Shown here: positions 1-7,690 of the stretch, in pieces | Numbering within the stretch: position 1 is the first letter of the stretch | Layout of the letters: every line of letters begins with the position of its first letter | Assembly (NCBI RefSeq): GCF_006439015.1 | Contig: NZ_RCZG01000001.1 | Coordinates: forward strand, 248,001 to 312,000 | DNA: 64,000 nucleotides | Direction: 5' to 3' | From: Mycolicibacterium hodleri | Lineage (GTDB): Bacteria > Actinomycetota > Actinomycetes > Mycobacteriales > Mycobacteriaceae | Made by a program: the position numbers and the translations under genes | The notes under the pieces: generated by a model | What the model was told of the DNA's origin: nothing | Database searches by the model: none | The model's input: only the letters and a program-made list of their open reading frames with translations

Positions 1-2403
1 CAGTTCGGCCTCCTCGTAACCAAACTCGGTGAGTACGGCGGTGGTGTGCTGACCGGCAGAGCAGCCGCCCCGGGGGTCGGTATGCGAGCGGGACAACTTG
101 ACCACCGGTCCGAGCCTGAGGTGTTCGTCGAAGATCGGGCTCATCGCCGTCGCGGTGTACTCGACGACCAGTTCGTCGACACATTGGAGCTGACGGCTCG
201 GTGCTCCCAGGTGGACTTCCACGCAGCCGACGTTGCCTTCGGTGAGGGTCTGTTCCCATTGCGCCGCAGGCTCTTTGGCGAACACCGTAGTCAACGCGTC
301 CTGTAGTTCCCGATCATTTTCGACCCGCAGTGCGGGCGTTGCGAAGCGCGCATCGCCCTTGAGGTCCACGTAGTTCCGAAGAGTGTCGGCGAGTGGTTCC
401 CATTCCATGTCGCCGGGCGCGGCCAGGAAGACCCACCCGTCGGACGACTCGTACTGGCGGTACAGCGCGCCGTATCCCGCACCGTCGGCATCGACCCGTG
501 GTGCCAAGGGTCGGTCGGGGTAATCGATCACCCAATCGACGAGTACGTGGGTCATCGACGCGATCATCGTGGTGGTGAAATCGCATGCGCTGCCGTGGCG
601 ACGGTGCGCCAGCAGCCCTACCAGCATCGCCGAGGCGACGCAGAGGGCGGCGAGGCCGTCGCCCTGGACCTCGGGGGTGGCGGTACCGGTGGTGAGGCGG
701 GGAGCCGCGGCCATGATTGCGTCGATGGTGCCGGTGGCGTCGGCGGCGTCGGGCACGTTGGTCAATGCCAGGCCGGCGGCCGCGCCGATGGAGGGTGCGT
801 AGGCCGGCCGATTCGCGAAGGGTCCGGACGTGCCGTAACCGGGCGCGCTGAGATAGACCAACTCCGAATTGATCGCACGCAGGGTCGGCTCGTCGATGCC
901 GAAGCGCTCGGCGGCGCCCGCTCGGAAGGACTGGGTGACGATGTCGGCGTGCTTCACGAGCTCGTGGACGATGCCTCGCCCTTCCTCGGTGTGCAGATCG
1001 ATCTGCACACTTTCCTTGCCCTGCATGACCTTTGCGCCAGAGGCTTCCGGGAACGGCAACAGGTTGCGGATGCCGTCACCCTCCATGCTTTCGACCTTGA
1101 TGACTCGGGCGCCGAGGTCGGCCAGCAGTGACGAGCCGTATGGCGAGGCGAACATCTCGCCGAATTCGAGGACGGTGACACCGCGCAGCGGCGGCTCGGT
1201 AGAGCCCGCGGGGAGATGATCTGCCGCCCGCGCGGGTTGCCGATGTGCGGGCTTCGCGTAGTCGTTCAGCGCGGGTGCCGGTGTCGGCTTCAGCAGCGGC
1301 GCCTCGTTGTGGTGAATCAAGGTGCTGGGTTGCCGGACTGGTCCGAGCACCGCGTCGTCGATGGTGATCACGCGTCCCTCGTGGACCAATTGGGGATGGT
1401 CCAGGACGTCGGGTCCCTGGCGGAAGATCTCGGCGCTGATGTCGGGACGATCGATGAACACCTGTTGCCACTCGGCCAGCGTCCTCATCCGCACCTTGTC
1501 GATCAGGATGCCCCAGAATTCGCGCCACAGGTCGAGGGTCTTGAGTTCGGGGAAGCCCTCCCACTTCGGGTCGGCCAGTAGCGGCAGCACCCCGAATTCG
1601 TCGAGCATGGCACCGAACAAGCTGGGGGAGACCTGCGCGAACTGCAGCCAGTGACCGTCCTTGGTCGGCGCGGCAAGCAGCGCGAGCAGCATCGGGGCGC
1701 GCGGTGTCCCGTCCTCGCTCCAGGCTTCGATGCCCTCGTAGGCGTCGGGCCATCTCAGGTAGACCAGTTCGCCGAACCAATTCCAGGTGTCGATCGCCGA
1801 AACGCCGCGCAGCAGATCGGATTCCACGCGTTGACCCAGCCCGCTGCCCTCGCGCTCATAGAGCGCGGACAGAATGCCGTGAATCGTGGTGTGGGCGGCG
1901 CCGTAACTGGCGTAAGGCACCGAGATGAACCCTGGCCGGGGCGGGTTCTGCATCCGCCGCGTCGCATTCATCAGGCCGGCCTTGGCCATCACCAGGGCTT
2001 CGTACCCCTTGAGGTCACGCCACGGTCCCGATGACCCCCAGCCGGTGATGGACGAGGCGATCAGCGTCGGGAAGCGTTCGTGCAGTTCGCCATCGCCGAG
2101 GCCGGTGCGGCTGTGTCCGGGTCGGGTGGTTTCCACCGTGACGTCGGCGTCGCCGATCAGGTCGAGCAGGGACTGGCGGCCGGCCTCGCTGGTCAAATCG
2201 AGCTCGATGCTGCGCTTGCCACGGCCGAGCATGGGCCAGGCGGCCAACTGGCGTAGCGGCGATCCGCCGGGAGGCTCCACCATGATCACCTCTGCGCCGC
2301 AGTCGGCGAGGAATTGCGTTGCCATCGCGCCGGGCAGAGTGCACTCGATGTCGATCACGCAGATGCCGGCGAGCGGCGGCTGGATGGGTCCGGTCGGAGT
2401 CAT
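1..2403 (-). CDS. CaiB/BaiF (family III) CoA-transferase, two fused domains, 3' end outside window
   Basis: Reads leftwards from ATG 2403 (MTPTGPIQPPLAGICVIDIE) without a stop for 801 codons to the window edge, so the C-terminus is missing. Two CaiB-type repeats are visible, at about residues 10-380 and 400-800. Each has the family's DAEVIMVE or GARVIKVES strand and the GKRSIELDL or GKESVQIDL motif. Family III enzymes move CoA between carboxylic acids. The second repeat keeps an Asp in a VQGDGLAAL stretch where the family's catalytic Asp is expected. The equivalent place in the first repeat reads VPYASYGA, with no Asp. This suggests one active and one degenerate half. It diverges from the amidohydrolase operon at 2684 and probably activates a pathway acid. 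The family call is firm; the substrate is unknown. Confidence 0.88.
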   Translation of the reverse strand, partial: MTPTGPIQPPLAGICVIDIECTLPGAMATQFLADCGAEVIMVEPPGGSPLRQLAAWPMLGRGKRSIELDLTSEAGRQSLLDLIGDADVTVETTRPGHSRTGLGDGELHERFPTLIASSITGWGSSGPWRDLKGYEALVMAKAGLMNATRRMQNPPRPGFISVPYASYGAAHTTIHGILSALYEREGSGLGQRVESDLLRGVSAIDTWNWFGELVYLRWPDAYEGIEAWSEDGTPRAPMLLALLAAPTKDGHWLQFAQVSPSLFGAMLDEFGVLPLLADPKWEGFPELKTLDLWREFWGILIDKVRMRTLAEWQQVFIDRPDISAEIFRQGPDVLDHPQLVHEGRVITIDDAVLGPVRQPSTLIHHNEAPLLKPTPAPALNDYAKPAHRQPARAADHLPAGSTEPPLRGVTVLEFGEMFASPYGSSLLADLGARVIKVESMEGDGIRNLLPFPEASGAKVMQGKESVQIDLHTEEGRGIVHELVKHADIVTQSFRAGAAERFGIDEPTLRAINSELVYLSAPGYGTSGPFANRPAYAPSIGAAAGLALTNVPDAADATGTIDAIMAAAPRLTTGTATPEVQGDGLAALCVASAMLVGLLAHRRHGSACDFTTTMIASMTHVLVDWVIDYPDRPLAPRVDADGAGYGALYRQYESSDGWVFLAAPGDMEWEPLADTLRNYVDLKGDARFATPALRVENDRELQDALTTVFAKEPAAQWEQTLTEGNVGCVEVHLGAPSRQLQCVDELVVEYTATAMSPIFDEHLRLGPVVKLSRSHTDPRGGCSAGQHTTAVLTEFGYEEAEL

Positions 2404-2453
2404 GACGGGTTCCTTCGAGGTCGAGGTGCCGCAGGAGCGGTACGGCATAGCCA

Positions 2454-2637
2454 GTGAAAATCGCTGTTTCACGACACGATAGGCGACGTGTGACGTGGAT
2501 CGCAAGGGCGCAGGTCCAGCGGGGCTGGCTGCGGGTCTTATCTAGGAATCCGCTGGCGATTAGGACCCCGGATACAGTAAATCGGTGGTTGACATCTGCA
2601 TCAGGCGCGCACAGACTGGTGAAAATCGGTTTTTCAA
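2454..2637. promoter_or_regulatory. Divergent control region with a repeated GTGAAAATCG operator-like element
   Basis: Between the divergent CoA-transferase and amidohydrolase genes, GTGAAA at 2454-2459 and TTTCAC at 2467-2472 form a perfect inverted repeat around a 7-base spacer. A near copy, GTGAAAATCGGTTTTTCAA, lies at 2619-2637. The two copies share their first ten bases, and each sits close to one of the two start codons. This fits a regulator controlling both directions. The regulator is not identified. Confidence 0.5.
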
Positions 2638-2683
2638 TGAGACGCGATGGCCCTGTCGAACGGGTCCGAGAGAAGGACACATC

Positions 2684-3823
2684 ATGGAGAAGATCTGGGC
2701 GAATTCGGGAGATTCACACTTCCTGGAGCCCGACACCCTGTGGCAGGACAACCTGCCGGCCCGACTGGCTGAGCTCGTACCCCGCGCCGAGAAGGACCCC
2801 GACGGTGAATGGGAGACCGTCCACATCGACGGAATGTCGTTCCGCCGCAAGCTGCCCACCTCGGCGGCCAAGCAGTTCGAGGCGCTGTCCACCCGCGCGC
2901 CGGGTTCCGGCGACGTCGATCTGCGGATGATCGATCTTGACCAGGAGGGCATTTGGGGCGAATTGGTGTTCCCGTCCCTCGGAATGTGGAGCTCGTCCTT
3001 CCGGACCCCAGAGGTGCTCCGCGAAGCGCTGCGGGTCAGCAACGACTGGGCGTGGGAAACCATCGACAAGCCCCAGCCTCGACTCGTCGCCACCGCTCAG
3101 GTGTCGACCCTCGACATCGGCGATGCGGTCGTCGAGCTGGAGCGCTGCGCCGAGCTGGGCTACCGCGCCGTGTTCATGCCGGTCACGCCGCATCCACTCC
3201 AGAAGGACTACAACCGCGACGAGTGGGAGCCGTTCTGGGCGGCCGCCGAAGCCGCCAGGATGGTCATCGCCTTCCACATCGGCACCGACCCGATCGACCT
3301 GTCCAAGGGTGGGTCGATGGGCATCATCTACCGCGGCCCCGGCGGCGCACTGCTCAACTACACGGAAACGACGTTCGGTGGCCAGCGCGCCGTCATGAAA
3401 CTCGTTGCCTGCGGGGCGCTGGACCGCCACCCCGATCTGAAGGTCCTGGTCTCCGAGGGCGGCGCCACCTGGGTGCCGTTCATCGCAGACCGTATCGAGG
3501 AGGGCTACCGACAGCACGCAATGGCCGTGCGGCCCAAGCTGAATCGATCACCGCGCGAGATCATCTACTCGCAGGTGTACGCGTCGTTCCAGCACGACAG
3601 CTCTGCGGTGGCCGCGGCTACCTCGATGGGCTACCACAACGTCATGTGGGGCAGCGACTACCCGCACATGGAGGGCACCTACGGCCACACGCAGGAGACG
3701 CTGCACCACCTGTTCGACGACGTGGATCCGGTCATCAAGCAGCGCATCACCGTCGGCGCCTTCAGTGAATTGTTCCCCGACGTTCCGGCGCTGCCGAACG
3801 CGCTGACCGCGGCCGTCGGCTGA
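2684..3823 (+). CDS. Amidohydrolase-2 family metal-dependent hydrolase/decarboxylase
   Basis: A 379-residue protein in the TIM-barrel amidohydrolase-2 family, which includes ACMSD-like decarboxylases and ring hydrolases. The N-terminal metal motif appears as SGDSHFLEP (D-x-H). The conserved C-terminal segment is WGSDYPHMEG, and a mid-protein FHIGTD carries another expected metal ligand. An upstream in-frame ATG at 2585 is possible. ATG 2684 is preferred because AGAAGGA lies just before it and the protein begins at the family's usual place. It heads a plus-strand run to 7537 and is one of three such paralogues in the window (22016, 28217). In mycobacteria these often sit in steroid or aromatic catabolic clusters. 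The substrate is unknown. Confidence 0.87.
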   Translation: MEKIWANSGDSHFLEPDTLWQDNLPARLAELVPRAEKDPDGEWETVHIDGMSFRRKLPTSAAKQFEALSTRAPGSGDVDLRMIDLDQEGIWGELVFPSLGMWSSSFRTPEVLREALRVSNDWAWETIDKPQPRLVATAQVSTLDIGDAVVELERCAELGYRAVFMPVTPHPLQKDYNRDEWEPFWAAAEAARMVIAFHIGTDPIDLSKGGSMGIIYRGPGGALLNYTETTFGGQRAVMKLVACGALDRHPDLKVLVSEGGATWVPFIADRIEEGYRQHAMAVRPKLNRSPREIIYSQVYASFQHDSSAVAAATSMGYHNVMWGSDYPHMEGTYGHTQETLHHLFDDVDPVIKQRITVGAFSELFPDVPALPNALTAAVG

Positions 3824-3837
3824 CGAGGGGTTCGTCG

Positions 3838-4041
3838 ATGCCTAGCGAGGTAATGCACGATTCTCCGCTCGAATTCATGCAGGAGGCAGCCAACTCGGGT
3901 AAATGCGTTGCGCAGTCGGTCATTCCGAACGATGACGGAACCTACTGGGTGGCGTGCTCGTGCGATCAGTGGGAATTCGAGGCGCCCAGTCGCGAAGAGG
4001 GACTCGACGCCGCTCGCCGCCACACCGGCCATCTGAACTAA
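3838..4041 (+). CDS. Small conserved-looking hypothetical protein, 67 aa
   Basis: The gene starts 14 bases after the amidohydrolase stop and precedes the thiolase-fold gene, so it is probably co-transcribed. The 67-residue product is soluble and acidic. Its core reads YWVACSCDQWEFEA, with a C-x-C pair and several Trp and Tyr, then a helix-like SREEGLDAARRHTGHLN tail. The shape recalls small beta-plus-helix domains that handle metals or bind partners, but I recognise no family. It could be an accessory subunit. Coding is supported by position, composition and lack of a competing frame. Confidence 0.6.
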   Translation: MPSEVMHDSPLEFMQEAANSGKCVAQSVIPNDDGTYWVACSCDQWEFEAPSREEGLDAARRHTGHLN

Positions 4042-4078
4042 CAGTCGACGACGACAGGACACGATCGATGAAGATCTC

Positions 4079-5263
4079 ATGACCGCAGGCGATGTCGCGA
4101 TCGTCGGAGTGGGTGCCACCCCGTACTACCGACGCAGTGAATCACTTCCGCGCACCACCATGGAGCTTGCGGGAGCCGCAATCATCGCGGCCTGTGACGA
4201 CGCCGGCCTGGACGTCACGGCGCTGGACGGATTCGCGTATTACGCAGGCGCTACTGCTGGTTACGGCGGAACATTGGACACCGCCACGTTCATGGAGACG
4301 CTCGGCATTCCCGAGGTCACCTTCACCGCGGCCCTCACGACGGGCGGTGGTGGCTCGGCGGGTTCCATCGGGCTGGCTCGGGCGGCGTTGGTGGCCGGGG
4401 ACGCCACCTACGTGGTCACCGTGATGGCGCTGCAGCAGGCCAAACAACGTCTCGGTGAGGTGTACGGGGCGTTGGCCCCCGACCCGCTGATCTCCTTCCT
4501 GCAGCCTGCCGGGCTGTACGGGCCGGGTCAGTTGATGTCGGTGCTGACGCGGCGCCACATGTACGACTACGGAACCCGGCGGGAAGCCTTCGCCGAGATC
4601 GCGATATCTCAGCGCCTCAACGCCGCGAACCGGCCCAAGGCGCTCAAGCGCGATCCGATCACGCTGGACGACTACTTCGCTGCCCGCATGATCGCAGAAC
4701 CGTTGTGCCTTTTCGACTTCTGTCTTGAGACCGACGGCGCGGTGGCGGTGGTGACCACCACTGCCGAGCGGGCCAAGGACCTCAAGCAGAAACCCGTCCC
4801 GGTGATCGCCGCCGCTCATGGCGGGCACAAGGATTGGGGACGAGGCTTCGCGTGGATGGGCATGCCCCAGGAGACGTTCGCGTCCTCCGGGCATGCCCCG
4901 GTCGCCAAGCGACTCTACGAACGCGCGGGCGTCGGGCCGTCCGACATCGACGTCGCCCTGATCTACGACCACTTCACCCCGATGGTGATCATGCAGCTCG
5001 AGGACTACGGCTTCTGCGGCAAGGGCGAAGGCGGCGCATTCGTGGAATCCGGAGCGATCCGGTACGACGGTGGCTCGCTGCCGGTCAACACCCACGGTGG
5101 CCAACTCTCGGAGGCTTACATCATCGGCATGACCCACATCGTCGAAGGAGTGGAACAAATGCGCGGAACCGCGATCAACCAGGTCGACGGAGCCGAGCTG
5201 GCGCTGGTCACCGGAGGCCCTGCCACCATCCCCGTAAGCGGACTGATCCTCGGGGCAGCGTGA
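4079..5263 (+). CDS. Thiolase-fold lipid-transfer/aldolase subunit (Ltp2-like)
   Basis: A 394-residue thiolase-superfamily protein of the SCP-X/lipid-transfer branch (VAIVGVGATPYYRR at the N-terminus, LPVNTHGGQLSEAY near the C-terminus). Where true thiolases carry the acylated Cys, this one reads TTGGGGSAGSIGLA with no Cys, as in Ltp2-type proteins. Those pair with a DUF35 protein and cleave side chains by retro-aldol reaction. The C-terminal IYDHFTPMVIMQLEDYGF and GKGEGGAFVE also match that branch. Its stop overlaps the start of the DUF35 partner (TGATG at 5261-5265), supporting a complex. A five-codon mini-ORF (4068-4082, MKIS) overlaps the start and may couple translation. A shrunken paralogue pair lies at 31310. 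Confidence 0.85.
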   Translation: MTAGDVAIVGVGATPYYRRSESLPRTTMELAGAAIIAACDDAGLDVTALDGFAYYAGATAGYGGTLDTATFMETLGIPEVTFTAALTTGGGGSAGSIGLARAALVAGDATYVVTVMALQQAKQRLGEVYGALAPDPLISFLQPAGLYGPGQLMSVLTRRHMYDYGTRREAFAEIAISQRLNAANRPKALKRDPITLDDYFAARMIAEPLCLFDFCLETDGAVAVVTTTAERAKDLKQKPVPVIAAAHGGHKDWGRGFAWMGMPQETFASSGHAPVAKRLYERAGVGPSDIDVALIYDHFTPMVIMQLEDYGFCGKGEGGAFVESGAIRYDGGSLPVNTHGGQLSEAYIIGMTHIVEGVEQMRGTAINQVDGAELALVTGGPATIPVSGLILGAA

Positions 5264-5694
5264 TGACCGACAAAGCAGTTGCGCTGCCGCCAGAGGCCGT
5301 ACACATCAGCACCGATTCCTCCACCCTGCCGTTCTGGGAAGCTGCCAAAGAGGGTCGCCTGGTCGCGCCTCAATGCGGGAGTTGTGGAACCTTCCGGTTG
5401 CCTCCCACCCCGTTTTGCCCGGCATGCCGTTCCACCAATGTGGACTGGCCTGAATTGAGCGGGCTGGCAACGGTGTTCACCTTCTCGGTCGTGCGCGGAT
5501 ATCCTGGCATCCCCGACATCACCTTGGTGCCGGCCGTGTTGGATCTGCCCGACGCCCCCGGCGCACGCCTGGTCTGCTCGCTGATCGACGTGGACCCCGA
5601 CGAGGTCCACATCGGCATGAGCGTCACCGTCGACTTCGCCCCCATCTCCGATGGCTGGCAGCAACCAGTCTTCCGGCCCATCCAGCTTCGTTGA
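5263..5694 (+). CDS. Zn-ribbon/OB-fold DUF35 protein, partner of the thiolase-fold subunit
   Basis: A 143-residue protein whose start overlaps the thiolase-fold gene's stop. Residues about 30-55 form a rubredoxin-like zinc ribbon (CGSCGTFRLPPTPFCPAC), followed by the OB-fold DUF35_C domain with TVFTFSVVRGYPGIP and LVPAVLDLPDAPGARL. In steroid catabolism ChsH2-type DUF35 domains bind Ltp2-type aldolases and help position the acyl-CoA. The gene order here matches that arrangement. It is probably an obligate subunit rather than an enzyme by itself. The segment LVPAVLDLPDAPGARL recurs exactly in the broken copy at 31310-31619. Confidence 0.88.
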   Translation: MTDKAVALPPEAVHISTDSSTLPFWEAAKEGRLVAPQCGSCGTFRLPPTPFCPACRSTNVDWPELSGLATVFTFSVVRGYPGIPDITLVPAVLDLPDAPGARLVCSLIDVDPDEVHIGMSVTVDFAPISDGWQQPVFRPIQLR

Positions 5695-5727
5695 CCTCTC
5701 AACGAACCAACCCGAAAGGCGAAATCC

Positions 5728-6546
5728 ATGACCAAGAGAACGCTTGACGACATTGATCCGTTCGTTCCCGATGGCACGTTGCAGGACAAGGTCATCATCA
5801 TCACCGGAACGAGCCAGGGCATCGGCAAGTCCGCCGCCTACGGCTTTGCCCGCGCTGGTGCCACCGTAGCGCTGTGTGCGCGACGTGGCGCCATCGTCAA
5901 GGACATGGCCGACGAGATCGAATCGATGGGAGGCCGCGCGATCGGCGTGGAATGCGATGTCACGAAGGAAGATCAGGTCAAGCACCTCGTCGAGGAGACC
6001 GTGTCGGCCTTCGGCCGGATCGACGGACTCTTCAACAACGCCGGTATCGATACCGCCAAGGTGGCGTTCTGTGACGTGGACTACGAGGATTGGAAGGCCG
6101 TCCACGACGTCAAGATCCACGGCACCTTTCTCACGCTCAAGTACACGATCCCCGTGATGATCGCGAATGGCGGCGGCGCAATCGTGAACAACGGCTCCGT
6201 CGTGGCCCATCACGCGTTCGTGCCGGCGCCGTTCGCGGCGTCGTCTCAGGCGGCGATCATCGGTCTGACCAAGGTGGCGGCCGCCACCTACGCGAAGGAC
6301 AACATCCGGATCAACATGCTCTCCACGGGCGGCATCCTGGGCCAGGAGCGAGCGGATACGGCCTACGAAGGTCTGCTCGAACCGATCCTCAAGACGATTC
6401 CGCAAGGCCGGATGGGCAGGCCTTCGGAGGATGCGCAGGTCGCCGCCTGGCTGCTGTCGGACTACGCGTCGTACGTCAACGGTGCCGAAATCGCCGTGGA
6501 CGGTGCGCATCTGGCCGGCTCGGGCAACTACATGATCGGGCGATGA
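5728..6546 (+). CDS. Short-chain dehydrogenase/reductase-like protein lacking the catalytic Tyr and Lys
   Basis: A 272-residue classical-SDR-fold protein. The cofactor motif TGTSQGIG is near residue 27 and NNAGI is in the middle. The active-site region aligns without gaps to the usual Y-x-x-x-K segment but reads PFAASSQAAIIGLTK, with Ala for Tyr and Gln for Lys. The preceding Ser region (NNGSVVA) is kept. The cofactor can probably still bind, but ordinary hydride-transfer chemistry should be impaired. It may be a structural or regulatory pseudoenzyme, or use another residue such as the adjacent Phe-flanked pocket. It lies between the DUF35 gene and the metallo-hydrolase in a tight operon. Family call strong, function open. 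Confidence 0.85.
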   Translation: MTKRTLDDIDPFVPDGTLQDKVIIITGTSQGIGKSAAYGFARAGATVALCARRGAIVKDMADEIESMGGRAIGVECDVTKEDQVKHLVEETVSAFGRIDGLFNNAGIDTAKVAFCDVDYEDWKAVHDVKIHGTFLTLKYTIPVMIANGGGAIVNNGSVVAHHAFVPAPFAASSQAAIIGLTKVAAATYAKDNIRINMLSTGGILGQERADTAYEGLLEPILKTIPQGRMGRPSEDAQVAAWLLSDYASYVNGAEIAVDGAHLAGSGNYMIGR

Positions 6547-6547
6547 C

Positions 6548-7537
6548 ATGTCCGCTGTGGGAACCGGTTCCCTGAAGGTCGGCGAGCTCGAAATCGTGCA
6601 GATCCTCGACGGCGAGTGGATCACGCCGCTCCCGCCGGGGGTCACCGAGATGGGCCCGGAAATACTCGCAGAGCACAGTGACTACCTGTTGCCGGGCGGC
6701 AGGATGTCGGCCTCGCTCGGTGCGTTCCTGGTCCGCACCGGCGATCAGGTGGTGCTGATCGATGCGGGCCTCGGGCCGTCGGCGCCAAACTGCTTGCAGG
6801 ACAACGGTGATCACTCCGAGGGACCAACCTCGCCGTCGGGGCTCTCGTTGGACATGGTGGCCGAGTTCTTTCGTTCGAAGGGCGCGCCTGAGGCACAGGT
6901 CACGTGGTTCCTCGACATGCTGTCCAAGCAAAGCCTGGAGCATGGACTGCTCGGTGAGAACCTGGTCAAGGCCGGAGTACGACCGGACGAGATCACCGAT
7001 GTCGTGCTGTCGCACCTTCACCCCGATCACATGGGTTGGGTGGCACGCGAGGGGATGCCGTTCTTCCCGAAGGCGAAGTTGTGGGCACACCAGGCCGACG
7101 TCGACTTCTTCCTCACCGACACCGCGCCGGACGAGACGACGTTCAAGATTATGCTCGGCGTCGAATCCACCAAGGAGCGCATGGGTCCGGTGCACGACCA
7201 GATTCACCCCTGGGATTCCGATCGCACCATCGCACCCGGCATCGACTTGCGCTGGCTGCCGGGACACACGCCGGGCAGCAGCATCGCGGTGGTGTCATCG
7301 GGTGAGGATCGGGCGATGATTCTCGGCGACGTCATCCACTGTCCGCTGGAGCTCGTCGATGACGATTGGGCGATCATGGCTGACATCGATCCGGCCATGG
7401 CCAAGCGGTCCAAGGCCGTGCTCCGCAACGAGCTCGAGGGTTCTACCGTGCACGCGACGTCCTCGCACTTCCCCGGTCTGCGATTCGGCAGGCTATTGGC
7501 GGGCGAGGATCGGCGCCGTTGGTCGTGGTCGGTCTAG
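6548..7537 (+). CDS. Metallo-beta-lactamase-fold hydrolase
   Basis: A 329-residue protein with the diagnostic zinc motif LSHLHPDHMGW (H-x-H-x-D-H) near residue 158, a later GHTPGSS histidine, GDVIH and a C-terminal SSHFPG histidine. These give the full ligand set for a binuclear zinc site. Such proteins hydrolyse esters, lactones or thioesters; some near relatives open lactones. It starts two bases after the SDR stop, so the genes are translationally close. Within this operon a lactonase or thioesterase role is plausible, but only the fold and metal site are seen. Confidence 0.86.
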   Translation: MSAVGTGSLKVGELEIVQILDGEWITPLPPGVTEMGPEILAEHSDYLLPGGRMSASLGAFLVRTGDQVVLIDAGLGPSAPNCLQDNGDHSEGPTSPSGLSLDMVAEFFRSKGAPEAQVTWFLDMLSKQSLEHGLLGENLVKAGVRPDEITDVVLSHLHPDHMGWVAREGMPFFPKAKLWAHQADVDFFLTDTAPDETTFKIMLGVESTKERMGPVHDQIHPWDSDRTIAPGIDLRWLPGHTPGSSIAVVSSGEDRAMILGDVIHCPLELVDDDWAIMADIDPAMAKRSKAVLRNELEGSTVHATSSHFPGLRFGRLLAGEDRRRWSWSV

Positions 7538-7690
7538 GGCTTAGAGCTCGAAAAAGGCTCAGCCGCCTGAAATCTCGCTCGAAATCTGTGACGCACTACA
7601 CGCAAGACCCTGACATACTCAGCGGGATGGGTTTAAATAGGTATAGGTATTACGGTTTGATATGAGCGACGAAGCAAGGGAGCTGTTCGC

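Noticed and set aside
2714..3517. Long minus-strand frame opposite the amidohydrolase
   Set aside because: His/Arg/Gly-rich shadow of the plus-strand gene; no start signal or family motif.
4142..5158. 338-codon minus-strand frame opposite the thiolase-fold gene
   Set aside because: Composition is typical antisense shadow of GC-rich coding DNA; the plus strand has clear family motifs.
5116..6645. 509-codon minus-strand frame
   Set aside because: It spans two unrelated plus-strand genes with strong motifs, so it is a codon-bias artefact.
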